64,000 bases of DNA, taken from positions 138,353,191 to 138,417,190 of the forward strand of contig NC_081185.1 of the NCBI RefSeq assembly GCF_029867415.1. The letters run 5' to 3'. The notes below the pieces were generated by a model, which was not told the origin of the DNA, searched no databases, and worked only from the letters and a program-made list of their open reading frames with translations. Below, one piece after another: positions 34,029 to 44,326 of this stretch. This stretch comes from Vicia villosa (lineage: Eukaryota > Streptophyta > Magnoliopsida > Fabales > Fabaceae). The translations under genes and the position numbers were made by a program. Each line of letters opens with the position of its first letter. The first letter of the stretch is position 1.

Positions 34029-34331
34029 ATGAGAAAAAATATCGTTAAGGTTTTCAAAATTGTTTATGTTATGATTATTTTTATTTGTCTCCTTCTTTAT
34101 GCAAATGAAGGTTACGGTAAGCGATCTTCTAAACCTTTTTAAATTTATTCATTTATTTTCTATTGATTTTGTACATTAATCTATCTCTCAATTCTTATTA
34201 CAGTTACAGATGTTCGATGTGGAAGACGTCTAGATTGTCCTAAAACTTTGTGTGATCATGGTTTTAAACGAAAATGTAATGGAGCAGGTTTTTGTACATG
34301 TGTTTCAAGATATCATGGTTCCATCCAATAA
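34029..34331 (+). CDS. Nodule-specific cysteine-rich (NCR) peptide, two exons
   Basis: Exons 34029-34116 and 34204-34331 join across an 87-bp intron (GTAAGC...TTACAG) into 71 codons. Exon 1 is a hydrophobic secretion signal (MRKNIVKVFKIVYVMIIFIC, cleavage expected near ANEG-Y). Exon 2 is the mature peptide with six cysteines spaced C-X5-C-X4-C-X7-C-X5-C-X1-C and a net positive charge of about +5. A conserved signal exon, an intron at the cleavage region, and a short cationic Cys-rich second exon are the NCR gene layout known from IRLC legumes, where these peptides enter symbiosomes and drive bacteroid differentiation. No lesion and a good TATA box suggest a live gene. A defensin-like peptide with another role is the alternative. 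Confidence 0.85.
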
Positions 34332-35248
34332 TTAAATTTTTTATTTAATTTTATATAATTTTTTCAAACTTGTAGTTACTACTTTGCACATTAAAATGAT
34401 ACAAATAGAATGAAATAAAATATAAATGACTAATAGAACATATTTTTGTGTAGCACTTTAATTTTTTTCAGGCAAATAAAATTTTTTTCAAAAAATGTGT
34501 GATTGTTATGTTTATCTTAATTGTAATGTTTAATTAAATTTCTTAAAAAATAAAAAATAAAAGAAAATTTTATCTTTAATTTTTAATAAATATATAAATT
34601 TTTTATTTTATTAAATTTTCATTTTAAAATTGCTATATCATGACCTTCTCAAATTTTCTTTTAAACTCCAGCTTAATAGAGTTTATTTTGTGTAGTAATT
34701 TAATTTTGTTCGGACAAATAAAAATATTTCAACAACTGTGATTATTATGATATTTTCATTGTAATTTCTAATTAAAATTTTAATAAATTTCATAAAAAAA
34801 AACAATTTAACCTTTAATTTTAATTATCACTATATTTATTATTTTAAAACTGAAAAAAAAATTATGTTTAACTAAAAAACACATAAATTATTATTATTAT
34901 ATCATTAACTATTTTCTACAACAAAAAAATATATATTTTGAGTTTGGTCAAAAGGAATGTTGCTACATTATCATATGGCCACTACCACAAACACATATTT
35001 CTTTTGGCTTTATTCTGAAATAACCTGAGGCATCATAGTATATATACACAAGATAATTAGGAGAAAATCATAAAACAGAGCAAGAGGGACTTAGGTCATG
35101 ATCATCTTCTTTTCACCATTATCTTCTCTAAACTACCATACTAAATCTCATTTTTTTCTGTGAGCTTTCAAAATAGAGTCATTGCTAAAATAGAGAGGAA
35201 AAAAGGGAAACCAAAACTTTTTCTATTAGCGCCATAGTCATTTACCTT
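34332..35248. repeat. Downstream flank of NCR copy 1, duplicated after copy 2
   Basis: From 34332 to about 34925 the DNA is similar to 38000-38590 downstream of the second NCR copy: TTTTTGTGTAGCACTTTAAT and GACCTTCTCAAATT are in both. The duplicated unit therefore runs from the signal exon to about 600 bp beyond the stop. Bases 34930-35248 have no recognised gene; a TATATATAC word is at 35040. Confidence 0.65.
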
Positions 35249-35345
35249 TGGGTTAAATATGTTATTGGTCCCTATAAATATCTTAATTTTGACTTTTAAT
35301 CCCTATAAAAAATATTGACTTTTAGTCCCTATAAAATTACTTTTG
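35249..35345. repeat. Common legume dispersed repeat (GGTCCCTATAAA family)
   Basis: Three successive variants of TTTTTAGTCCCTATAAAA (here TTGGTCCCTATAAATA, TTTTAATCCCTATAAA, TTTTAGTCCCTATAAA). This word is frequent in legume intergenic DNA. The element class cannot be assigned. Confidence 0.45.
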
Positions 35346-35888
35346 CACGCAATTTTAGTCATGTTGTACCCCAATTTTTTACCCCAAAATCTCACAACAT
35401 TTGCATAGTGTGATCATCATCATCATTATCATCATGATCATCATTATTATCCATATTTCATTTACTAACAAAAATATACAAAAAAAAATAGATTGTGTTT
35501 TGCATGTTGCTTGTCTCCCTAAAGCAGGTGATTGATCAGGAAGCTCAAGCAAGACTAGGTTTCTCATATCCACAAAGGAGCTCAAACATTTTCATATGCT
35601 CAAATGAATATCCCCATCAAAATCCAAGTCCACGAGTGGCTCAATTCAAGATCAACAACTCCCAATTTTATCTGATGCACAAATTAGGGTTTTTGACCTA
35701 ATACTTATGGGGAATTGACTTTTAATCAGGACATGGCTCCATGGCTCAAACCATGATTCAAGGATCTTCAATACAACATTATAATTCACTCACATCACAA
35801 ATTTGAAGAGAAGATTTTGATTTAATTGAAATCCACAAGATTGCAGTTCATCTGGAAAACTCAATTGTCCAAGTCAACCTTTGACTTT
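35346..35888. other. Possible degenerate Ogre/Tat-like LTR piece
   Basis: Begins TTGTACCCCAATTTTTTACC and has CATCATCATTATCATCATG and GTCAACCTTTGAC words that recall Ogre-type LTR sequence, but no ends or partner. It replaces the promoter and the first 14 signal-peptide codons of the second NCR copy. Confidence 0.3.
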
Positions 35889-35956
35889 TGTTTATCTTAT
35901 GATTATTTTTATTTGTCTCCTTCTTTATGAAAATGAAGGTTACGGTAAGCAAATTT

Positions 35957-37773
35957 TAATAGAGAGTAAATATTATTTAAGTTAATTTAGTATTTATATT
36001 AATATTTTTATGCATTGTTATTTAATGGGCTCTTATTAATATTTGGGCCTTAATTTATTATCCATTAGAAGTATTATATATTGTAGTCTCATTGAGACAT
36101 TATGGAATCAAAGAAATCAATGAAGTTTAATTTTATTAGTTTGGTTTATCTTTTCTCTAGTGTAGAATTTTAGAGTTTTCTTAGGGTTTTGATAGTGTTC
36201 TCTTTTAGAGCCTATCAATTGGTGCTTTCATTCTTGTACTCAATCTCTCCGAGGGAGTATTCCAACTTTACACCCCCATTTCATCAATGGAACATTCCTC
36301 CAACATATCCTACAAACCCCTCTTTTACATCTCATATCAATCCCTCATTTCCATCTTTCCCATGGGAAATTTTTTCACCTTACTATTCCAACACTCATGT
36401 TGCAGCATCTTCACCAAATTTATATTTAAATCATGGGTACTCACCACATATGCCTAACTCATATCCATAATTAACACATCATTCACATATTTATCCAAAT
36501 CATTATAACAATTGTCATGAACCACAAATACACCATACTCCAAAACAGCTTTTGACCTCACACCAACCATTCACCCAACAACAAATTCAAACTTATCCAA
36601 ATCATTTTCAAGAAATTTTTCAAGAATCTCTTCAAAAATTATCTCAAACAGAAGAAAAATATAAGGATCAAAAGAGAGCTATTGATGAGAAATATCAAGC
36701 TTCTATTCTTTCCATCAAGCAAAGATCTTAAAAAAAGTCTCAAGAAATTTGTGATGCACAAAAAAAATTGGGAGAAAAATATTCTGCTAGAAGAACTACA
36801 ACAAATCAACCAGAAAAAAAAAGAAAACATAAAAATTTCAGATCCACAAAACCCACATCCGGCGACATTTCCGGTAACAATTCCGGCAACTATTCCGACG
36901 ACAAATCTAACATTTTTTCTTCTGAAAAATCCGGTAACATTTCGCCATCATCTCTAGTGTCATCTCCTCCAAAAAAACAACAAGATCTAAAATCACAATA
37001 TAGAGTTTTATCTTCATCTCCGGTTCTGTCATCACTGTTTAAAAATTCCTTTTTGCACTCATCAGAAAAACCATCAGATTTGTTATCTCCATTGTCGAAA
37101 CTACCGAAACCACCTCCATTTATAAAATGGTACCATTATTTTTGTTTTTATTTAGTATTACTAAAAAAAGAGATGAAGCAAGAAAGCGAAGAAGAAAGAG
37201 AGGAAAAGACAAAGGAGAGAGAAATAAAAAAAAGAAAATGAGAAGAAAAAAAAAAGATGGTACAACCTTTTCCTCTTATCTATCACATGCTTGTGCCATC
37301 ACATTGTCCTGCTATGTGCTGTCCAATCACAAATGCACCCACTACAAACCGGTCCCACACTCATATCACTCAGGGCAATTATTAAGTTCATTAACCATCT
37401 TTAAGCCTGGTACATAATTTCATTCACCGTATAAAACTCTGGAAATTAGTATTTTGATTCTATTTTTAGAAACTTGAGGACAAGGTTCAAGTGGACCTCG
37501 TGGCAATGATTGAGAGTAAATATTATTTAAGTTAATTTAGTATTTACATTAATATTTTTATGCATTATTATTTAATGGGCTCTTATTAATATTTGGGCCT
37601 TAGTTTATTATCCATTAGAAGTATTATATATTGTAGTCTCATTGAGACATTAGGTATCAAGAATCAAATGAAAAAGTCTTTAATTTTCTTAGTTAATTTT
37701 TATCTTCTTTCATTTTACAGCTTTTATTAGTCTTTCTCTAGTTTTGTTAGGGTTCCAATTTTGCTTCCTAACA
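35957..37773 (+). mobile_element. Small non-autonomous LTR retrotransposon, 1817 bp
   Basis: Flanked by AATTT (35952-35956 and 37774-37778). LTRs are 35957-36217 (261 bp) and 37507-37773 (267 bp), starting TAATAGAGAG / TGATTGAGAG and ending CTATCA / CTAACA. After the first LTR comes ATTGGTGCTTTCATT (candidate primer site). Before the second is TTGAGGACAAGG, a word seen upstream of plant Ty3 LTRs. No gag, protease or pol motif is present. Confidence 0.85.
36228..37241 (+). pseudogene. Unrecognised ORF of the small LTR element
   Basis: One frame is coherent across the whole internal region with only two stops, at 36468 and near 36729. The N-terminal third is rich in Pro, Tyr, Asn and His (HQWNIPPTYPTNPSF). 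The middle is a charged, coiled-coil-like stretch (LQKLSQTEEKYKDQKRAIDE, then CDAQKKLGEKYSARR). The end is Ser/Pro/Lys rich (SSLVSSPPKKQQDLKS) and finishes in a Lys/Glu block. No ATG in good context begins it. It is not gag, env or transposase as far as can be recognised. The steady composition shift and the lack of stops elsewhere suggest a once-real protein. Confidence 0.4.
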
Positions 37774-38046
37774 AATTTCTAAACCTTTTTAAATTTATTC
37801 ATTTATTTTCTATTGATTTAGTACATTAATCTATCCCTCTCAATTCTTATTCCAGTTACAGAAGTTCCATGTGAAAGACATCCGGATTGTCCTAAAACTT
37901 TGTGTGATCTTGGTTTAACACGAAGATGTAATCAAGCAGGTTTTTGTATATGTGTTTTAAGATATCGTGGTTCCGTCCAATATTTCAATTTTTTATTTAA
38001 TTTATATAATTTTATGAAACTTGTAGTCACTACTTTGCCCATTTAA

Positions 38047-38600
38047 ATGGTACAAATAAAATGAAATCCAATATAAATAACTAATAGAACATATTTTTGT
38101 GTAGCACTTTAATTTTGTTCAGGCAATTAAAAAAAATTTCAGACAATGTGTGATTATTATGTTTATCTTAATTGTAATTTTTAATTAAATTTCTTAAAAA
38201 ATAAAAAATAAAAAGAAATTTAATTTTTAATATTTAATCAATATATAAATTTTTTATTTTATTAATTTTTCATTTTAAAATCGCTATATCACGACCTTCT
38301 CAAATTGTCTTTTCAATTCCAACTTAATAGAGTTTATTTTGTATAGTAATTTAATTTTGTTCGGACAAATAAAATATTTCAACAACTCTGATTATTGTGT
38401 TTATTTTCATTGTAATTTCGAATTAATTTTTTTCAAAAATTTCATTAAAAAAATCAAATTAATATTTAATTTTAATTTTAATTAGGTATTATTTAATTTT
38501 AATTATCACTATATTTATTATTTTTAAAATGAAAAAAAATATTTTTAACTAATAAAAACACAAAAATTATTATTATATCATTAACTTATTTTTCAAAACC
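38047..38600. repeat. Downstream flank of NCR copy 2
   Basis: The duplicate of 34332-34925; AT-rich, non-coding. Similarity fades at about 38590, near the start of Athila LTR sequence. Confidence 0.6.
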
Positions 38601-39992
38601 ACGACCAAAGTGCCACCATAATTATGGAGAAAAATGAGGAACGTGGGGACTCAATTCAAAAGAAGTACGTTACAAACCCAATTCAATAAATACCCACATG
38701 CATAGTACTTGAAAAGGGTCCGAAAATTGTGCAAGATAACGCTGGAGTTTTTATTTTTTGCTTTCATTATTTCCTTTGCAATTTAATTTCTTTTGTTCTT
38801 TTTTCACAACAATTTTTACACCGGAAATTGTTGTGAACCTTTAATAGATCTAACCTTACGTTAGATTTAGTTTTTATTCCTTGTTTTATTATTTACGCCG
38901 AATAATTTCTGAAGAACGATCCAACCGACCTGTGGTGGAAGTTCAAGTACTCAAAGATTTCAAGTTTAATTAATTCAGATTTTTATGATTCAGGTTTCTA
39001 TTTACCGCTTTAAATGTTATTGCATGATATATTGTATGTCAATTAATATGCTTATTATTATGAGCCAAATCAATTTATGCATGTTTAACCGTATCAATAT
39101 GTCTGGTTAATTTAATTAAGATATCGGTATGTAGAGTAGGTTAACTGTAGGGATCCGAAATAAGTTGGCTTAAATATGTTTTATTAAATATCACTCGTTT
39201 CTAGTTTTGTGTCTAATTAAATATGCTAAAGTTATAAAATTAATAGAGCGAGAGTTTGAGATTTTAGAACTGATAAAGGTTAAAATCAATAGAGCGAGAG
39301 TTTGAGATTTTAGAACTGATAAAGGTTAAAATCAATAGAGCGAGAGTTTCAGATCTTTAACTGGATAGTAGACATACAATATTAGTTAAAAACTTTTAAG
39401 GACGGCGAAAGCGTATAAAAAATAATTCAAATTTATTTATTTTCAAAAAGTGTTTTTAAACCCGACGCGGGACAGCGAGAGCGTACGTTAGGGAATACTA
39501 GCATGATCCGAGTCAACAGAGCGAGAGTTTGAGACTAGGAGATTTAAGCAGATAACCTCTTCATGAAATGAGCATTTTATTAATTGTGATGTTTTCAAAA
39601 AGCTTTACTAAATCTAATGGGATGGCGAGAGCGTACATTATGAGTTAGGATAGTAGTCTGAATCAACAGAGCGGTAGTTTGAGAGGAGGACTAATAAATA
39701 ACATAGTTAATAGAGATTTTTAATTAAATAAGAACCATAGCCAATGGAACTTCGGATCACCTAAGTTAGATGAAATACATACTGATATCCGTTTATTATT
39801 ATATTCTTAGAATTAAGATTTTAATATTCCCGTTATAAACAACCCAAGTATTCTTAGCCTTAGCTTTACATAGTAACCTTAGATAACGGTAGATCGATTC
39901 ATAGTCCCTGTGGATTCGATATCTTTTAAAACTAAACGACACGACTGTGCACTTGCAGTCATCATATTAATAGACACGTAAAGTCGCGATCA
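38601..39992 (+). repeat. Athila-type 5' LTR (start uncertain)
   Basis: Ends AAAGTCGCGATCA just before the Athila primer-binding site. A TTCAATAAATACCC TATA-like word is near 38682. The left end is not definable: no clear TG start was found, so it may be 5' truncated. It holds repeated AGAGCGAGAGTTTGAGA words between 39240 and 39690. Confidence 0.65.
39240..39690 (+). repeat. GCGAGAG motif repeats in Athila LTR
   Basis: A 46-bp unit (with AGAGCGAGAGTTTGAGATTT) is repeated 2.3 times from 39240 to 39360. Further AGAGCGAGAGTTTGAGA or GGCGAGAGCGTACATTA variants occur near 39474, 39520, 39623 and 39670. Confidence 0.75.
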
Positions 39993-39998
39993 AGTTTT

Positions 39999-40016
39999 TG
40001 GCGCCGTTGCCGGGGA
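39999..40016 (+). other. Athila primer-binding site
   Basis: TGGCGCCGTTGCCGGGGA, the primer site typical of plant Athila/Cyclops elements, five to seven bases after the LTR end. Confidence 0.9.
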
Positions 40017-40655
40017 CTATTTAAGTCGATATCGTAACTCACTGTTACACCGTAGAGACTAGGGCAATTATTTTCCTTTTCTTTGAACGATTGTATGCCA
40101 AATACTCGTTTACAAGGAAGGGAATTAATAAAACGAATTAATGAAATTGAACGTTTTATTAATGTAAGACGTCAAATTCATCATCTTCCCGAAGTAGAAC
40201 TAATTCCAGTTTCTCAGGAATTGATCATTTCTGATCAACTAACCCCGAAGTTAGAGATGGCTTCTCTTCGTCCTCTTAGAGACTATACCGCTCCTTCACG
40301 AGCTGAACCGCACTCAAGTATCACACCACCTGCGCTTGAGGCAAACAACTTCTTACTAAAACCATTGCTGGTGCAAGCTCTCCAGCAGAACCAATTCTCG
40401 GGAAGCCCTAGAGACGATCCTAATCTCCATTTATCCGTGTTCGTGCAATATGCCGAAACTGTTAAAGCTAACAATGTCAATCCCGAAGCTATTCGATTAC
40501 GTCTTTTTCCATTCTCCTTGAGAGATAGAGCTAGAGCGTGGCTTCAATCTTTACCCTCTAACTGGGACAAATTGAAGAGAGTTTTCTTAGTGAGATATTT
40601 CCCACCTAGCAAAACTGCTATCCTAAGAGGTCAAATCAACGGATTTACCAAAAAA

Positions 40656-41957
40656 TGTGAAGTCAAGATTCAATAAAGAACTTTGTTTTTGATAAAGACA
40701 AATCTCTAAATAACAAGAATGCAAAGATGAGTTGTTAAAGTTAAAATATCAAGGATCAAGGCTTTGGAATCAAGCTTGCACTTCAAGAAGGTATAATGAC
40801 TATACTTACATTCTCTAAAGTCTTAGATGCTCAAGAAATCAACCAACCATTGCATAGACCATCCATGATAATAGCAAACATTTGCAAAATCTTTTATTTA
40901 AGTTTTACACTGGGTAAATTGATTTACCATAACATGAAATCGATTTGCCACTGTCTTAAAACATTTCCAGAAGCAAAAATTCACTTTTTGCACTATGGAA
41001 ATCGATTTACTTAAAGAGGAAATCGATTTCCCACTGTTTGTTTTTAAATTTTTTTAATGTTACATGCATGAAATCGATTTCATGCTAAGGGAAATCGATT
41101 TCCCCTGTACGTTTTTTGAAAAACAACAGCATTTCATAGCACCTTCCCACACACCTTTTCATTGAAACATTTCCTTTAATCTTGGCAATTGTTCATGATT
41201 AATCTACAGAAACTTATGATATTTCAAGGGGTGTTATGAACATCTATATATACTCAAAATTTCAAATTCATTCTCCACCTCTTCCAATAAAAAAAACTCT
41301 TAGAAATTTTCAGAATTTCATATTGTTATTTTTCAATCATTTTCAAGATATTTTCTACACACTTTCATATCATCCAAACTAGAAAATACTTGAGCAATCT
41401 ATTACTTTAAGAATTGTGAAATATTGTCATTGGAAGGGAAGATCAATCAAGTGATTGATACATTGTTCTACTATTCAAACCCTTATACAAAATCAAATAC
41501 TTGTTGTATTCTTGTTATCCAGGATTGGTGGAAACAAGTTAGACACTTTGAGAGGATTGTTCTCATAAGTGGTCTTAGTGAAAAATCCAAGAGGATTGTT
41601 CTTGGTCCAAGAGGATTGTTCTTGGTCCAAGAGGATTGTTCTTGGAGGTTTGGGTGTTAGAAGATTGTAGTAAAAGTCTTAGGATTAGGCTTGTACAAAT
41701 ATCTAACAATAGTGAAATCTCTTTCGTGTTGAAAGGGGACTGGAGTACTCTCGGATTGTGAGGGGAACCAGTATACATCATTGTGTTCTTTACTTTTCCG
41801 CATTTACCGCTTTCCAAATTATAATCAGAAAAGAAAGTAACACATTTCTAAACTCTTGCACCAAACTAAAAAAACATAAGAACAACTTGTTTCTAAAAAT
41901 CGATAATCTTTTAAAGTACTAATTCACCCCCCTCTTAGGCGCACTCTTAAACTTACA
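40656..41957 (+). repeat. 5' LTR of the copia element, 1302 bp
   Basis: TG...CA ends, TATATATA box at 41245-41252, palindrome array at 40913-41104, U5 end with TTCACCCCCCTCTTAGGC. A 19-bp word with AGAGGATTGTTCTTGGTC is tandemly repeated at 41588-41645 (one copy fewer in the other LTR). Confidence 0.9.
40913..41104. repeat. AAATCGATTT palindrome array, 5' LTR
   Basis: Six palindromes around ATCGAT, including a perfect 20-bp one GCATGAAATCGATTTCATGC (41066-41085) and GGGAAATCGATTTCCC. The set recurs at 44584-44777 in the other LTR. Confidence 0.9.
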
Positions 41958-42004
41958 ATTGGCATCAGAGCAAGTTATAGGTAACTTGTTCCTAAAGATC
42001 CAGA

Positions 42005-43730
42005 ATGGCTTCCGCAAATCAAAATCCTGTTTTCAAAGATGGTGGTAGTAACAACAAGCCTCCATTGTTTTGTGGTGAATACTTTGACTTTTGGAAAATC
42101 CGAATGAAGGCTCATTTAGAAGCACAAGGAGAAGAAGTATGGGAAGCAGTCTAAAATGGTCCCTTTGTTCCTACAACTGTTGTCGATGGTGTTGAATCAA
42201 TAAAGCTTAAAGTTTCATGGAATGATGATGATAAGAAAAAGTTCCTCTATGATAAAAAGGCAATAAATCTTCTTCAAGGTGCACTTAGTATGGATGATTT
42301 TTTTCGTGTCTCTACATGTACAACGGCAAAAGAAATATGGGATACTTTAGTTGAAACTCATGATGTAACCGTTGAAGTTAAGAAATCTCGTTTAAATACT
42401 TTAAGTCAAGAATATGAATTATTCAGAATGCAGCCCAGAGAATCAATCCTTGATTTACAAAAAAGATTCGTACTTAATAAATCATTTGAGTGCTCTTGGA
42501 AAGAAAGTACTTACCGAGGAACAAAATCTAAAGGTGCTTAGATCTTTAACAAGAGAATGGAAACTTAAAGTAACGGCGATATCCGAGAAAAAGAATCTAT
42601 CAAAGATGACTTCTGCAACCTTGTTCGGTAAACTTCAAGAATATGAAACAGAACTCGAAAGACTTGAAACGCATGAAATTCAAATAAAAGATTCAAAAGA
42701 TATTGCCTTAAAGACAAGAGTCAAACATCATGATAACAATCAATAAGATGAATCCACTAGTGAAGAAGATAACGAGTTTATCAAAAAGTTTGAAAAATTT
42801 CTAAGAAAAGAAAGGAAAAAGGAGATCATTAAAGAGGAAACACCAACAAGGAAGGTTAAATGCTTTGAATGTGGAGAAAGAGGACATGTCAAAAGTGAAT
42901 GCCCTACACTTGAAAAGAAGAATAAATACTTTAAGAGAAATAAGGATAAAAAATCAAAGAAAGCATATATAACATGGGAAGACAATGAAGTAAGTTCATC
43001 ATCCGATTCCAAAAGCAAAGAATATACAAATGTGGCATTGATGGCTTCACACCATTCTGATGATGAAGACAATGAGGTTAGTAACGAATTTACTATCTAT
43101 GAAAATGATGCACAAGGTGCTATAGATGAATTGTTAAATGAATGCAAAAAATTATATATAACTATATCATCTCAAGAGAAACAAATTTCATTCTTAGAAG
43201 AGAAAGTCAAGACAATGGAAAAAGAATTTAAGGATGAAAAACAAAAGATAATTAGTGCTCAAAAAGAAAATCTTATATGTAAAAATTTTGAATCATTATC
43301 TTTCCAAATAGTTCAATTAAAAAGAGTTCTTGAAAGATATGAAAAAGGGAAAATTGGATTAGAAGGTGTTCTTAGTCAACAAAGATACTCAAATGATAAA
43401 AGTGGTCTTGGATATTCAAAACTTTCTAAGCCTAGTTCTAATGAAACTATCTTTGTTAAAGCTAGTAATCAAATATATCAAGAGAAAGTAGACAAACCTA
43501 AAAAGGTTCATCATTATCCTAAAAGAAAGACATTTGTTAAGAAGAAATCATATCCTCCTAGATATAGAATTAATTTTATGCCTACTTGTTTTTATTGTGG
43601 TATTGTTGGCCATACACTTAATGCTTGCTATGTTAGAAACTTTAGTGTGGCAAGTGGTCATTATGTGTGGGTTAAGAAAGGAACTAACTATGATGGACCC
43701 AAAGCACACTGGGTACCAAATCAAACATAA
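42005..43730 (+). pseudogene. Copia gag, degenerate
   Basis: Starts MASANQNPVFKDGGSNNKPP and reads the SIRE gag core (LFCGEYFDFWKIRMKAHLEA; SRLNTLSQEYELFRMQPRES; LRSLTREWKLKVTAISEKKN; LFGKLQEYETELERLETHEI). There is a TAA near 42152, a frameshift near 42480 and another TAA at 42744. Zinc knuckle CFECGERGHVKSEC follows, then an acidic Ser-rich stretch, a coiled coil (43110-43290) and second knuckle CFYCGIVGHTLNAC. It ends KGTNYDGPKAHWVPNQT. Layout and two knuckles match the gag at 15518-17257. The lesions rule out a working product. Confidence 0.85.
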
Positions 43731-44326
43731 TTTGTTTTGTAGGTTTGCTTGAGGACTGCTTAAAATCTATAGTGATTTTTGGTAAGTGGTGGTTCTAAGC
43801 ATTTGATGGGAGGCATAAACTAACTTTCAAATCTAGTTCAAGTTCAAGGGTTGTTCCACATATGGGAAATACCTTAAAGGAAGAACTCTTGGCATTGGCA
43901 AAGTTGAAGCACTAACTTTCACATCCATTGAAGATGTACTTTATGTTGAATGACTAAAGCAAAATCTTCTAAGCAAAAGTCAACTTTGTGACAAAGGCTT
44001 CAAGTTCATCAAGGATGAATAATTGATGAAGTCTCTCATGGGGTAAAACTCATAGGTAAATGAATTAATAATTACTTTTTCATGATTTCTTTGATACATG
44101 TATTATCTTTCACCCATCTTTCCCTTCTTTTTGATAATGTCAAAGGGGGAGAAAGGTGTTATACTTGTTTGTATGTTTATAAATTTCCTAAGGTACAAAT
44201 GATACAAATTTCTCCAAGAAGCACAAGTACACACTAAGGGGGAGCTATATATCTTAGGGGAAAAATTATTTCCGGAAATTTCAAAACATCAAGAGGATTA
44301 CTTGTCATCATCAAAAAGGGGGAGAA
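43731..44326 (+). pseudogene. Copia protease scrap and 3' internal end
   Basis: Broken frames still show the protease neighbourhood: words for GGSKH.MG near 43795, TSIEDVLY near 43925 and QLCDKGFKFIKDE near 43980. Integrase, RT and RNase H are deleted. The segment ends in GATAATGTCAAAGGGGGAGA and a second polypurine tract before the LTR. Confidence 0.6.

Larger units (their letters stand above)
35889..38046 (+). pseudogene. NCR paralogue with an LTR element in its intron
   Basis: Exon 1 remnant runs 35889-35944 and matches the end of the copy-1 signal exon. The first in-frame ATG is 35899, equal to Met15 of copy 1, giving MIIFICLLLYENEGY. The donor GTAAGC at 35945 is intact. Exon 2 (37856-38046) begins after TTCCAG and keeps all six cysteines at the same spacing (C-X5-C-X4-C-X7-C-X5-C-X1-C). 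The old stop is changed (TAA to TAT), so the frame extends 20 codons to TAA at 38044. An 1817-bp LTR element sits in the intron, 12 bp after the donor. With splicing intact this would still encode about 78 residues, but the promoter and signal start are lost, so it is called a pseudogene with some doubt. Confidence 0.65.

Noticed and set aside
35100..35160. Short frame starting MIIFFSPLSSLN as a third NCR signal exon
   Set aside because: No donor site at the right place and no following Cys-rich exon.
42290..42541. Separate small gene in the copia body
   Set aside because: It is part of the broken gag; the core motifs continue on both sides in other frames.
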